DNA from: Diabrotica undecimpunctata
Lineage: Eukaryota > Arthropoda > Insecta > Coleoptera > Chrysomelidae
Assembly: GCF_040954645.1 (NCBI RefSeq)
Contig: NC_092810.1
Coordinates: 69,748,660 to 69,812,659, forward strand
DNA length: 64,000 nucleotides
Reading direction: 5' to 3'
Shown: piece after piece, positions 18,975 through 31,338 of the stretch
How the letters are laid out: every line of letters starts with the position of its first letter
Numbering within the stretch: position 1 is the first letter of the stretch
Notes under the pieces: model-generated
Databases searched by the model: none
What the model saw: the letters and a program-made list of their open reading frames with translations, nothing else
What the model was told of the DNA's origin: nothing
Program-made: the position numbers and the translations under genes

Positions 18975-19990
18975 TGAAAACTCAAGTTTGATTAGTCAAT
19001 CTGTAACTTCGTCTGACGTGATGTAAACTGCCGATATCGTTAGTGAATTTAATGCTAGAGAACCACAAAAAGAAAATAAAAAAATTAAATTTGTTCTTGT
19101 AAAATAAATATTCATTTCGGCCCAAATCGGCTGATGTACTCTGATCAATACACCGGCAATAGTGGCGGTCTTTTGGTCTGGAATTGCGTAGACCTCGACC
19201 CACTTCGTGAAGTAATCCATTACGACCAACATATACCTGCAATCATTTTTACTTCTGAAAATGGCCCAGCAATGTCCAAAAGCCATTCTTTCAAATGGAC
19301 TTACCAACATTGTATTGTCTCATAGGAGCTTTTCTTTATATTTGACAACTGTAGTTCTTCCTGTCTTTTCTCCTTTCGGTATAAAAATGTCGCAATAGCA
19401 CCAAAAAATTCCCTGTTTTCCGCCTGATTTAAGGACCGACCAATAACTGCAATCATTTGGTCAAATTTGCCGTTGAAATTATCGAATGTTGTCCTCTGGC
19501 GAATTATAGACCTCACTGGTATACAGGTTCCTATTTTTGTCTCTTTTTTGATTGTCACTCGGTAAACATTGACATTAAAAAATCTTACAGGCATTTCTTT
19601 GGCAGAAGTAACCAATTCTTTTCCAATTATAATCCCTTGGCCAACGTAATCTTCATGGTTCCCTCTATAATAACAGGTATTCCTTCTTCCACAATTCCCT
19701 CCACAATTCGAATATCAGCCGCGATACTATGATTGTTTCACTTTTCGCATTCACAACCGTATCTTTTGTAACAGCAGCTTGCACAGTGCTATCATCATAT
19801 GGATGAAGAAATACATCCACGTTACCAACTTTGTTGTCCACAATACAACTACCCTAGTGTTAAAATCAAATTGAAATCCATGCAGATTCATTACGTTCAT
19901 TTCTAATATAACATCAATTATAGAGATTTTAGAATTTTACTCGAATTTTAGACAATTAGATTGTCTAAAATTCGAGTGCATAAAATCCTC
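18975..19990 (-). pseudogene. Gypsy relic with protease region joined to integrase
   Basis: Minus-strand frames read, from 19900 down, a degraded protease/linker part with GNVDVFLHPYDDSTVQAAVTK, and EMPVRFFNVNVYRVTIKK (the usual 'MPVRxxNxxxxPxxIxKGTxI' linker after gypsy protease). Then, abruptly, PFERMAFGHCWAIFRSKN-CRYMLVVMDYFTKWVEVY follows (integrase core, first catalytic Asp in 'VMDYFTKW'). The entire RT/RNase H part is missing between about 19615 and 19310, so this is an internally deleted copy. It probably sits in an intron of the host kinase gene. Confidence 0.6.
19939..19977. repeat. Perfect 18-bp hairpin
   Basis: ACTCGAATTTTAGACAAT, a 3-nt loop (TAG), and its exact reverse complement. 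It lies at the outer edge of the gypsy relic. Confidence 0.9.
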
Positions 19991-20392
19991 CTCTCTAGAG
20001 TTTTGTTAAAAGATCTCAACAACTATTCACTACAATAATGCTGTGTAGTAATAAGTCTCATCCACCTTTTATTGCTCTTTTAGTGGTCGATTAACCTCAG
20101 AGTTGGGCGATATAGTCCAGACAAATAAGGTATTCGCGTGACTTTGAGCCGGACAGGTATCTGAGAATTTTTTTGAGTTTTATGGATTTCGATAATCCAA
20201 ATCTCCATGTTTCCTGCAATGGGTTCGGTGTACTTACAATTAAAATCCAAAAATACACCATTTTAAGAACTTTCGTCTACCAGTTAAAAGTAAAGCAATT
20301 TTAACGAATTTGATTATAATTATTCGATAAAACACGTTGAAAGCTTTAAAATGGCGATTTATGAATGTTGATTTACTAATTTGATAAATAAC

Positions 20393-20637
20393 AGAGCCCT
20401 GCAGTGGTACGGGCATGTACAAAGAATGCCAGAGCATAGGTGGCCGAAAAGAATATTAAACTGGGACCCGCTGGGAAGAAGACGGAGAGGAAGACCTGCT
20501 ACAAGATGGAAAACATACGTCGGAAATGCTATGATAGATAGAGACCGAAGGTGACTGGGAGAATAGAGTGCTGTGGAGGACGAAAACGGCGAACTCATAA
20601 TGGGAAAAGCCGAAGAAGAAGAAGAAGAATCCACAAA
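20393..20637 (+). pseudogene. LINE 3' end with (GAA)n tail
   Basis: The plus strand reads NRALQWYGHVQRMPEHRWPK followed by RRRRGRPATRWK, and after stops a LWRTKTANS segment and a lysine-coding (GAA)n tail. This is the conserved C-terminal 'WxGHVxRM...GRRRRGRPxxxW...WRxxxxxxS' ending of a LINE family. It is a 5'-truncated insertion with minor frame damage. Confidence 0.65.
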
Positions 20638-20639
20638 GT

Positions 20640-21780
20640 GTTAAAAATATTGCCTTTGAACGAAGTCATCTACAAAGCTTCAAAATATGGCTCCAATTCG
20701 ATCAGCTTGGAGTGGTCGAGGGGAACTTTAAAATCCCTACTATAAGATCTAGCTCCAGTTCTTGTTGATGAACTTTGACATTTTTTCCTTTCGTTAATAA
20801 GTTTAATATTAAATTAACTACGTCAATTGTTTAAAGAATTTTTAAGGAAAAATCTTTTTAACGATATTTTAAGGATAGAAATATAGTTAATTACACGTTT
20901 CTTAAAATAAGTAAATAAAAATAAATAAAAAATAATGTTTTAACAATACTTATTCAAGATAGCTTGAATTTTTACATAAAACATAACAATTCATTGTACA
21001 TAAATAATGTTTATATTTGCTAACAAAAAATCTTCCTAAAAATTACGTTATGTTCTTCCAAAAATTATTCAAACAATTTACGTGCTTAATTTAACGTTAA
21101 ATTTAATAACAAAAGGCTAATTCGTAATATAAGCAAAGAATACATACAAAGTAAAAAAGAAACGTCAAAATTAATCAACAAGAACCAGAGATATAGTTTA
21201 TAGTTCGAGTATGAAGTTCATATTAATTTTTTTGATATCGTGGATTTTTAAAAAGGTACTAACTTTGTCTCTAATTGTCGTAGGAACACTTTTTTGTTAA
21301 CTTGTGAATGCCAGCTTTTCTCATATAAAAAAATAATTTTCTCTGGCCAATAGCGAAGTTATTCTTAATGTTTAGAAGCCAAAAATTATAATATTTTTGC
21401 AATTTAGGAAATAGTTTTAGCTTTTTGAAATTCGTTTGATAAAATAACTCTCTCTCTCTTGCTTATGTTACCCATAAAATCATTGCAAGTTCATATTTTT
21501 CTGATTTATATTATTGCAAAAAAAAAACAACAACAAATTGAATACCTTTTAAACTAATTGATGAATCACTCTGATTTTAATCAAAATTTTTAACACTATA
21601 CGACTCACCTTTCCCAGCAATATCAAAGTTGAAGATTCATTTCTTAATAGTTATTGACCATTAAGACTTAGGTCTTTTACAGTTCTCTAAACAATAAATC
21701 AATTTTGATAAGTTTCCATTTTAGTGTTAAGTTCTGAAAAAGGTGTATTTTTGGCCTTATATTGATAATAATTTAAAAAG
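20640..21780. other. AT-rich stretch, no gene seen
   Basis: No motif or repeat that I can name. Confidence 0.4.
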
Positions 21781-21889
21781 TCCACCGAACCCGCTACAGG
21801 GAACACAGATGTGTTGGTTAGAGAGGTTCATAAAACTTAAAAAGTTTATGTCTGTGAACTTAGCATATCCATTTTATAAGGCCGAATCT

Positions 21890-22015
21890 ATTTCTAATTT
21901 ATTATTAATTTATTGCTAATTTATTAATTATTTATTGCTAATTTATTGCCAGTTTATTGCTAATTTATTGCTAATTTATTGCTAAATTATTACTAATTCA
22001 TTGCTAATTTATTTC
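21890..22015. repeat. 11-bp minisatellite (TTGCTAATTTA)
   Basis: Roughly ten imperfect tandem units of ATTGCTAATTT. Single units recur at 22090 and 22235, so the array probably belongs to a larger dispersed repeat (about 21780-22260). Confidence 0.75.
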
Positions 22016-22723
22016 TAAGGACAAACAGTAGGTATGCTAACTTTACCCTCATAAGGCTAGAGAGTCCATCTTGGCGGAATATTTTAATGCTAATTAATTG
22101 CTATTAATTGGTATATTAATCAATCCTCAAAAACTACCCCATTATCCCATAGCGCAAAATTCACCTCCGGAAAAATCGAGATATCGGCTAAAAACGTTAA
22201 CTTTAAAAAAATGAACCGCTAGGAATTAATTGCTAATTTATTGCTTGCTATATAAACCATACTCTACTATCGGCACAGCCTACTACGTGAATTACTTTTG
22301 TCTTGCAAATAATAAATATGCAATATTTCAAAAAATAAATATAAAAAATGAGAAAAATATAAAATTGCAAATACTATCTAGACGGACAATATTTCAAAAT
22401 GTATAACATGACCAAATCTTCAAAATTAAATGTAAAGCCATATAAAAATATTTTTCTGTTGATAAATATTGACAGATGAATAAATCCTGTAGTAGGAAAA
22501 GATGCAATTAAGCACTTAAAAAGTAAGAATGTAAAAGTTTATTAAGTATAAAAATGTAGACCTTGATTGACGGTATCATACGCAATCACAGTTGCGACGG
22601 AATAAGTGTTGATTTTATCATGAAAAAAAAAAACCGTAAAACATAAGGGTATTTACTTACGACGTAGATAAATTTTTAAGAATAACCTACTTAATAAATG
22701 TCTGGACTGGCTTATTTTCAAAA

Positions 22724-22929
<206 letters not shown>

Positions 22930-23096
22930 GTTATTTCAAAAACAGGTAACACCGGTTCTAGGAAAGATAAAAAATTGAAAAATAATTGAGGTGTCCTTAG
23001 TAAAAATTTTTTGTGATGCCATCCATTTTCAAGATAAATGGCGTTTAAGAAAAACAAACGCCCTAGTTACAAGGTTCGTACCAAGTAATATTCAAC

Positions 23097-24608
23097 ACAA
23101 CTTTTTATAGGTAGAACTATTAACCAAAATTCCAACTGAACTTAAACATTATACAATTTTACACCAAAGATACTCTTGGCAAAACTCGATTCTGTGTACC
23201 GTTTCTCAAATATTTTGATTTGAAAATTATGAAGTAATATTCGATGCTGGTATAAAGTAATGATAAAGTTATGAATTAAAAAAAAATCACAAGAAAAAAA
23301 TTTAAATAAAGACTAAGAACAAAATAAAATTTAATGAAATAAGTGTTCAAAATGCCCTCCATTTTCACGAGTATACAAGTCTACCCTTTTTTCTAAAGAA
23401 TCCATTAATCTTCTAAACGGTTGGGGATCAGCTATGATGTCAATAAAGTGACGTTGAGTTCTGTCTTCCAATTCTTGACGTGAATTTACCTCTGTAGCAT
23501 AGACTTTTTTCTTAACATACGATCAAACTCTGTGGTCCAAAGGATTAAATTCGCCTGACCGAGGAGGCCATGAATCGGAGCTTCTATACCTCTACAAATC
23601 CATATATTTCATAAATTTCCCTATCAAAGAACGGTGGAGCTCCATCGGGCATAAAAAATCTTCGCTCGTTTCGCGTTAAATCTTCTAATATCTCGAATAA
23701 GTGATTGTTTAAAAAATCAAGGTATATATCACTATTTAAATTACCAGGTAGAATATGAAAACCTTTTAATTTGTTACCTAAAGCTGCTGCCCAAACAATA
23801 ACTTTAAATGAGTGTTTGTAATGTGATACCCTTTTGACTCGTGGATTCTCATCACACCAGTATTATGGGAGTTAAACATACCTTGTCGTGTAAAGGTGGT
23901 CTAGTCCGTAAAAAGAATACATTTTAAAAAATTTGGATTGAGGGCTATCCTCTCTTGTAATGTTTCACAAAAATCCACTTTAACCGGTAGATAGTCTGGC
24001 AAGAGCTCTTGGTCTGTAATGATAAAGATGTCACTGCTGCTTTTTTAAGTATTCGCCAAGTACTTGAAGAAGACGTATTAATTGTTCTTGTTGTTTTTGG
24101 TCTACCAGAATTTATTTTATTTGATCTTATAATCCCAGTTTCACTTTGTCTAAAATGTCTCTTTACTTGGTAAGTTTCTTTTAGAACACTTTTTTGCATA
24201 ACGCGTAAAAGCTGCACTAGCGTTTCCTAAACACTGGCTTAAGGTTAATTATATGTCAGTGTATTCAAAATTTAAGTACCTACATTTTGATTCACAATAT
24301 CTAATTTTACAAATAATAAAGGATAGTTTCAAAGTTACATTATTGTTGACTTATCATTATAACAATCAATAAATGTCAGTTTCAAATGTCAAAATTAGGG
24401 AAAATCCAGAAAATCGAGATATACCTATTAGAGCTTCATCATTACATTATACCAGCATCGGTTACTACTTCATAATTTTCAAATCAAAATATTCCAAAAA
24501 CGGTACACAAGGTACAAACAGTATTAAGAATGACTTTTTAGTGTAAAATTGTATAATGTTTAAGTTCACTAGGAATTTTGATTAATAATTTTACTCATAA
24601 AAAAGTTG
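23097..24608 (-). mobile_element. Mariner-type element with long inverted repeats and decayed transposase
   Basis: 23097-23270 and 24437-24608 are imperfect inverted repeats (shared GCTGGTATAA, AATTTTCAAATCAAAATATT, AAATTGTATAATGTTTAAGTTCA). Between them, on the minus strand (about 24240-23330), a transposase relic reads SFKVIVWAAALGNKLKGFHI, then SDIYLDFLNNHLFEILED and FFMPDGAPPFF. This is the DDE block pattern 'VWAGI...YLxxL...QDGAPPHF' of insect mariner-like elements. Multiple stops and frameshifts are present, and the third catalytic residue is lost. The right arm is cut off where the next Tc1-like relic starts. Confidence 0.65.
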
Positions 24609-24609
24609 A

Positions 24610-25565
24610 GCCAAGATGAATGTGTGCAGGCAATTACTTTAGCTGATTTAGGGTTAAGTTATCGTAAAATAATTTTGGGGTTAGGAGTATGTCATACTAC
24701 AATATCACGAGTTATTCAATGTTTTCTACAAACAAACGACCATACGAGACATCGTGGACAAGACTCACAACACTAAGCCAACATCAGTTTATCACGCTTC
24801 GTGCTATAAGAGAACGTTTTGTCACAATAAGACATTTACAAATACAAGTGGAAGATGTTCATAATATTCAAATTAGTAGAAACACTATACAAAGGCTTCT
24901 CGCTGAAAAGATTTGCACATAAGGATACCAGTCAGACCACCAGCTTTAAACTTAAATCATCGTAGAAGTAGATTACAATTTGTCAGAGAGCACTTTGACT
25001 GGAATGTTGATGGTGGGAGCACATGTTCACAGATAATTTGAGGTATTGCTTGTATAGTTCAGATAGACGTGTGAGAGTTATTCGACGGCCAAGAGAACGC
25101 TATGCACAGTACAACATACGACCTTTTACTTTATTTAATCTAGGATCTGTAATGGTTTGGGGAGGAATATCTCTTACAGCGCGAACGGATATTGTTGCTT
25201 TACGAAGAGGTTCCTTAACAAGTGAATAATATATTAGACATTTTATCTAACCGTGTAGTTTCATTTGCTCCTTATATAGGAAATAAGTTTCTTTTAATGC
25301 ATGATAATGTTTAACAGATGTTCAACACATGTTCATGTGTATTCTGTGATTACTTGGACGAGGTTGGAATACAAACCATGAACCAGCCACCCTGCAGCCC
25401 TGATCTAATTTTTGGGATATTATTGATCGCCAACTCAGAAGCCGACAACCACCACCTATCTCTCTTGACGACATAGAAGTTATGGTGAGACGATTGATCA
25501 AGACCAAACACTAAACTTTATTTTAAGTATACCTCGTCGCTGTGAAGAAGTAATTAGAAGTAGAG
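24610..25565 (+). pseudogene. Tc1-like transposase relic
   Basis: Plus-strand frames read an HTH part (ECVQAITLADLGLSYRKI, CHTTISRVI), then FTDNLRYCLYSSDRRVRVIRRP, RYAQYNI and GSVMVWGGISLTART. The Tc1 DDE signature is thus present, with 'F(T/S)DESRF' mutated to TDNLRY. A degraded ALQP-SNF stretch (compare 'SPDLNPIEH') and a C-terminal SLDDIEVMVRRLI follow. It is nearly full length but carries many stops and frameshifts. Confidence 0.65.
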
Positions 25566-25609
25566 GCGAAAATACTCGTTTGTGTTTACAAGTATGTTTG
25601 GGAAAGGGA

Positions 25610-25767
<158 letters not shown>

Positions 25768-25904
25768 GAGAAATTTGGCTATGTAATAATAATAAATGTA
25801 ATATACATATTTCTAAATAGTATGTACTAGTGCGTTTCAATTGTATTTTAGTGACTACCTCAAAATTTTTCAAGCTATTTATGCTAAATATTTATTTTTG
25901 TTTT

Positions 25905-26185
25905 CCTGAGAAAATCAATTAAAAGATCTTACAGTGATTTGTTGAATGAGGCAATTAAACATGATATATTAACTGGACCCGAAATGTGTAGTTTGTACAA
26001 TTTGGATAATAACTCTTTGGATGATCCCATGTGTGTAGTACATTCGAAAAATATGTGATTTAAGTCTCCCTCTGAAGTGTTGCTATACTCACAAAAAGGG
26101 CTTTGAAATACTCATATTTTAAATAGATGGGCTGGAAAGCAACCGTGATGAATTTTAATTCTAGTAATAGTGAAAGCATATATGT
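25905..26185 (-). pseudogene. LINE C-terminal region (I/jockey-like)
   Basis: On the minus strand: ITRIKIHHGCFPAHLFKI, then SPFCEYSNTSEGDLNHIFFE and a C. This is the 'RxxxGHG...PAHLxxI...SPxCxC...EGDLNHIxFxC' zinc-finger-like block that follows RT/RNase H in jockey-group LINEs. Short relic. Confidence 0.55.
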
Positions 26186-26189
26186 AATT

Positions 26190-27025
26190 TGAAAGGAGAA
26201 AAGGTTAGGTAAGGAATGTTATTGGGCAGAGTTGGATGAATTAAATAATAGTGACTGTAATGAGCATTTATTACTTTTATATAAAGTTTCCTATTTATTC
26301 CTGCCATCCTTCTTTATAGGAGAGGGAATTGATTATTTACGTGAAGTTTTCTTAGGCTTTTTCTATATTAAATGTCAATCAAGTATATGTAAGTAGGGTT
26401 TTTGCTTTAAATATCAATAAAAGCTTGTTACATTTAAAGTTCTGTATAACCTTTTGATAATAGAGATATCAAGATAATTTTTTTACGAAAAGGTTGAAAA
26501 AGGATAAAGCTATCTCAAAATACAAGTAAGATGTAGCGTTGGTTCTAATAAATTCCACAGGGTGTTGTAAAATAAGATGAAAAACACAACTTACACCTCA
26601 TAGACGGCTAAAACGTTGATGTTTCTCAGAAAAAATTAATAAGCGATTTATTAGAAATAGACCTATAATATGGGAAAAAAATTATCAAATTCCAATCAAC
26701 TTTTTACAAGAAAAATAGCTTCAAACTTAGGGTACATTTAAGGTGGTGGGTTAATTTTGGGAAGTAGTGTATATACATTCGGGTGCAAAAAATTCTATCC
26801 ATGCCTATTTAATAGCGAAGAAGACATATTTTTGAAGATGCCATTTATAGATCGAGCATATTTCTAAGTAGAAACATTAGATGTAAATAGGAAACAAAAT
26901 TTATGTGAAAAAATGATTTATTTATAAAAACATGGCATTATTCGAAAATTGAAAAAATGAAAAGTAGCTTTGTTGATAAAAAACTGTTATAATAAAATAA
27001 TGTATATGTCATTTATTAATAATAC
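26190..27025. other. No gene recognised
   Basis: AT-rich. Part may be non-coding ends of the flanking LINE and Tc1 relics. Confidence 0.35.
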
Positions 27026-27029
27026 TTAA

Positions 27030-27790
27030 TAGTAGTTCCTCCTTGAGTCCTTGTAATAGCACGTATACGTCTTGGAATTGTAATAATTAAATTTTAAACA
27101 TGAAGTTAACCCAATTCGTTTCATATTGTCGAAAGAGCCGTGCTAAGCTCAGGCAAGTTGTTTGGGGTAGCTCAACTTAAATTCGTCGGGGTAGAGGCTC
27201 ACCAATTTATAAGTACAATCCCAACGTTTTCTAAGTATTTATTGACGATTCTAACACGCCCATAAAAATAAAATTAGGTCCTACGAATGGTGCGAAAGAT
27301 ACCTAATGCTAATCTAAACTAATTATTATATACCTTGCTCCTGTCATAAAATCTCAATTCACAAGAATTAAATTAGTACGGACATCGTAACTTATACAAG
27401 CTCAAACCATAACTAAGCCTCCTCGATAGCTTATTCTGTCGACAATATTGCATTGGCAATCGTTCTCCTTGTCTTCTCCAGATTCTATCGCGACCGTCTG
27501 TCGACCTCAAACAATATCGGTACTTATTTCAGAACAAAACATTACTACAATCTGCGTAATTGTAATTTATTTTCGGGTACCCTAGCAAAAGCAATTCGAG
27601 CTCTGCAGTATTCCACGGATAGCTGAGGACATAGAGCTGCTCTTATGGATAATAAATATGCTGGATAAATTCGTTGACGAACTGCCTACCTTCTTACATC
27701 CACATTTTGGATTTCATTCGGGCGACTTGACAGCACAATTGAAGTTAGACGTCTATTTCTTAAACACGAACAAACCAAAAATCGATCATC
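27030..27790 (-). pseudogene. Tc1-like transposase relic
   Basis: Minus-strand frames read LSVEYCRARIAFARVPENK, then KYRYCLRSTDGRDRIWRRQG (the 'DESRYCLRSTDGRDRVWRR' block), a LSYGLSLYKL stretch, RVRIVNKYLENVGIV and finally PRRIRAITRTQGGTTIKYY. The last is the normal C-terminus of insect Tc1 transposases. Dense stops and indels. It is a different family from the relic at 24610. Confidence 0.65.
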
Positions 27791-28068
27791 GCATCCTACA
27801 GCCTAATCCCGACCTTTTACTGTAGCTGTCGTTTTGATTGAATCGCATCAAAGCATTACTGATAAGTGATCAGTGCAGTAGTGTCTGGGGACTCAGGAGA
27901 CTAAGACCTCAGAAGCCCTTAAGAAGACATCGAAGAGGATGTCGAAAGCTCGGCGCAATGATAATCAACGCGGTTCAACCCGGAAGACTGGTGAATTTAA
28001 TATTAATTCTGGTAATAGCATTAATCTTAGCTCTAGGTTTAACTGTACTAACCACGAAAACCTGTCGG

Positions 28069-28071
<3 letters not shown>

Positions 28072-28133
<62 letters not shown>
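28072..28133. repeat. (TA)n microsatellite (left target flank)
   Basis: TA run that ends exactly where the next LTR begins. It continues at 36652 on the other side of the element. Confidence 0.95.
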
Positions 28134-28136
<3 letters not shown>

Positions 28137-29544
28137 GACAATTGGGGTTTATAGAAAATAATTTATAAGTTATATACTACATAATATTAGATATAAAAAA
28201 GTATTTGATTATTTTAAGAAGTTATATATTAGAGAATTTAATAAAAATATATTTATGTGAGGGCATTTTTAATAAATTAGCATATAATAATTGTAAAAAG
28301 TTGTATTTTAGTAATTTTAATGTTGTAAATAGATTTAAGTGAGCCATGTGCCTAGGCAACCAACTATACAGTGAGTGATAGACAGATATTTATACTCTGA
28401 AGTGACGTTTAAGAATATTTACGAATATAAAGTGGGGTTATAATAATATATTGTTTGAAATGTGTATTTTATTAAATTAGAGTGTTAGTTACTAATTTAA
28501 ATGTTTATTCTGATCTGAAAAGCCTAAATGTCAACAAAATTATCAATGGAACATTAACGAATTATCCAGAGTGTAGAGTGTGACCATTGTTTACAGTCGA
28601 ACATTCTCGAAATAATGATTATGGCGGTGGATCGAACAGATATTTTTTTCGAGAACATCTATATGGAAGTAATGGAACAAATTGGAACATGATCTCTTAC
28701 CAGATGGTTCTGGAATATCCAAAAGGATATAAATACCCGTGATTTGGATTCAAGATGGCAGTTTTTTAAGTTTTTAGTCAGAAGTCAGGCCAGTTTATTA
28801 CGAAAGTTAGTTGGAGTCAGTAAATCAAGTACAAATAGTCCAATTATTTAATATTGTGAGTTAAATGAAGATTAAAAATTATGCATATATTTAATGCACA
28901 TTTATAATTATACACAAATAATTATTGAAGATTATAAAAGTATATTAGAAGAATATTGGATGGACATTGGAAGGAATTAAAATTATATTATGATTGGAGA
29001 TTAGTATAAATCAACTTATAATAATTGGATATTGGTATATTAAAAAGAAGAATAAATATAAATGGTGTTTGCTGGTGGTGTATAAATGCTGGTGAAGAAA
29101 ATTATATCTTAAATTGGTAGAAGCTGATAATTGGAAAAAGTAATTTCACAAAAACAAGGATAACCGAAGTACGAAGACATTCAGTGGTGATTAGAATCTA
29201 TATAGTGGAAAACAGTTCATTTAGGCATTCAGTGAAAGAAAGGTACAAAATTTTGTTAATATAATTTAGTTAGTGTCATAACAATTTCAATTTTGAAGAT
29301 AGTTTGTTTAAATTTTACATTGTCTATAGAATTTAATTAGTTTTATAAGAGTATCAATTTAAAGATAGTTTATTTTAAATTTACATTGGCTAGGTTAGAT
29401 ATATATATGTGTGTTCCATAATAGTTATAATAAAGATAATTTAAAAAAGTACTTACAAACTAATTCTTTGAGAACCGCGATAAAAACCCTATATTATTAA
29501 AAATACTCATTGCTCATCATTCAAACAAACAACACATCATAACA
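28134..29544 (+). repeat. 5' LTR (TGTGACA...ATAACA)
   Basis: Starts TGT and ends ACA, as LTRs normally do. It differs from the 3' copy at about 28553 (G/A), 28799 (C/T), 28836 (A/G) and by one TA unit near 29401. Confidence 0.93.
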
Positions 29545-29548
29545 ATTT

Positions 29549-29566
29549 TGGCGCCCAACGTGGGGC
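29549..29566 (+). promoter_or_regulatory. Primer binding site, tRNA-Lys type
   Basis: TGGCGCCCAACGTGGGGC lies 4 nt after the LTR. TGGCGCCCAACGTGGG is the familiar retroviral tRNA-Lys1,2 complementary site. Confidence 0.85.
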
Positions 29567-29688
29567 TCTCTATTTAAAAGAATTAGTTTGGAAAGATAAG
29601 TGCTCTCATATAATTAAATTAATTTTCATTAGAAAGAAAAAATTATAGATTTTAATTTTAATTATATTTGAACAAGTAAAGTCTCAAA

Positions 29689-31338
29689 ATGTCTCAAGGA
29701 AAGAAAGGTACAAGAACCAAAAAGAATGAAGAAGATGTGGAAGTAGAAACACAACCTATACAAGAGGAGAGTTTAGTACAAGCTCCACAAGATACTGCAG
29801 AAATGAATCCAGAAAGAGAGGAAAATGTCAATATGGCAGCTTTGATGTCATTAATGATGCAGATGAACAAGACAATAGAAGAGAATACGAAAAAAATGGA
29901 AGAGAATTCAAAAGAAGTCAAAGAAGACATGAAAAAAATAGAACAAAAAATGGAAGAGAATTCAAAAGAAGTCAAAGAAGACATGAAAAAAATGGAACAG
30001 AAATTGGAAGAGAATTATAGAAAATTAGAAAAGAAAATAGAAGATAATAAGAATAAAATTGTAAAACAAATGGATAAAAAACTTGAAGCTGCAGAGAAAA
30101 AAGTAGCAAATGAAATAAAAAGTATACGGAATGACTACAAGAAAAGGATAGACAATGAGAGGACAGAAGTAAAGAGGATTATTCAAGATAATAAGATAGA
30201 TATAGAACAGAAAATAGAGTTACAGAAATGTAACTTAGAAGTAAAAATTAACGAAGACAGGAGAAACACAGAAGAAAAATTAGATGATATACAACAAAAT
30301 ATCCAAATAAATAATCATCAAATAAGAAATGTGGAACAGAGAATAGATGATATTTCACAAATGAGAGACATAGGGAGACCTTACTTAAATTTAACAAATG
30401 AGACTGGGATTAAATTCTCTGGTAATATTAAAAATTTGCATCCTAGAGTATACATAAATAGTTTAAAACATAAATTAAGATTTGTGAATAATATTAATGA
30501 TATTAAAGATTATATTAGAATGACATTAAATGACAATGCAGCAACTTGGTTTGCTAGTATTGAGAATGATTTAGATAATTTTCAAACATTTGAAAATAAA
30601 TTTTTAAATTATTATTGGGGTGAATTAGAGCAAGCCAAGTTTAGAGAAATTCTATATTTTGGAAAGTATAATCAAAATTTAAAATCAAATATGGTAGATT
30701 ATGCATTGAAATTGATAACAGTTGCAAAATATTTAGAACCACCACTTAGAGAGGATGAAACAGTCTTAAATGTATCTAGACATTTTGATGCTGATGTTGT
30801 GCAAACCGTAACTGTACAAAATATTCAAACAATAGATAGTTTTATTAATTTTATTCAAAGAATACAAAGAGGCAATATGACAAGTAATAATAACAACAGA
30901 AAAAACAACAATAACTTTCAATATAATAAAAATGATAATCAACAATATAGACAATCATATAACAATAATACTAGGTATGGTGATAGTTTACAAAATTTTA
31001 ATAATACTAACAGTAATCCAAATAGACAGAACTTTAATAATAATACTAGTTATAATAGACAAAATTTTAATAATAATACTAATTATAATAGACAACATTT
31101 TAATAACAGTACTAATAATAATAGACAAGATTTTAACAATAGAAGAAATACAGAGCGACCTAACTATAACAGACAGGTAAATTGTGTTCGAAGGAATAGA
31201 AGCTGCGAAGACAGGGAACGAAATCGTACAAGGCAAGAAAATGTGAGTAGAAGTCATAGTAGGGAAAGACATAGTACATCAGATCCAAGTGGTCAGATAC
31301 AATCTGACAATTCTAATAATCAAAATTTTGTGCAGTAA
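29689..31338 (+). CDS. gag: Gag with long coiled coil
   Basis: 549 aa from ATG 29689. Residues about 50-220 are a charged heptad-rich coiled coil containing an internal near-perfect duplication (MEENSKEVKEDMKKIEQK repeated twice). From about 235 (GIKFSGNIKNLHPRVYINSL) a capsid-like helical domain follows, with IKDYIRMTLNDNAATWFASI and the FENKFLNYYWGE and EILYFGKYNQ segments typical of gypsy capsids. The C-terminus is Asn/Gln/Tyr-rich with tandem NRQNFNNNT units and a basic RSRE-type tail. No CCHC zinc knuckle was found, so RNA binding probably relies on the basic tail. It ends in a -1 frameshift site. Confidence 0.9.
   Translation: MSQGKKGTRTKKNEEDVEVETQPIQEESLVQAPQDTAEMNPEREENVNMAALMSLMMQMNKTIEENTKKMEENSKEVKEDMKKIEQKMEENSKEVKEDMKKMEQKLEENYRKLEKKIEDNKNKIVKQMDKKLEAAEKKVANEIKSIRNDYKKRIDNERTEVKRIIQDNKIDIEQKIELQKCNLEVKINEDRRNTEEKLDDIQQNIQINNHQIRNVEQRIDDISQMRDIGRPYLNLTNETGIKFSGNIKNLHPRVYINSLKHKLRFVNNINDIKDYIRMTLNDNAATWFASIENDLDNFQTFENKFLNYYWGELEQAKFREILYFGKYNQNLKSNMVDYALKLITVAKYLEPPLREDETVLNVSRHFDADVVQTVTVQNIQTIDSFINFIQRIQRGNMTSNNNNRKNNNNFQYNKNDNQQYRQSYNNNTRYGDSLQNFNNTNSNPNRQNFNNNTSYNRQNFNNNTNYNRQHFNNSTNNNRQDFNNRRNTERPNYNRQVNCVRRNRSCEDRERNRTRQENVSRSHSRERHSTSDPSGQIQSDNSNNQNFVQ

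Noticed and set aside
21605..21690. Possible minus-strand exon with a GTGAGT donor
   Set aside because: The acceptor is weak, the best frame contains a stop, and the peptide matches no family I recognise, including the PfkB kinase of the nearby exon.
30932..31272. Ile-rich frames on both strands
   Set aside because: Out-of-frame readings of the Asn-rich repeat in gag of the second LTR element.
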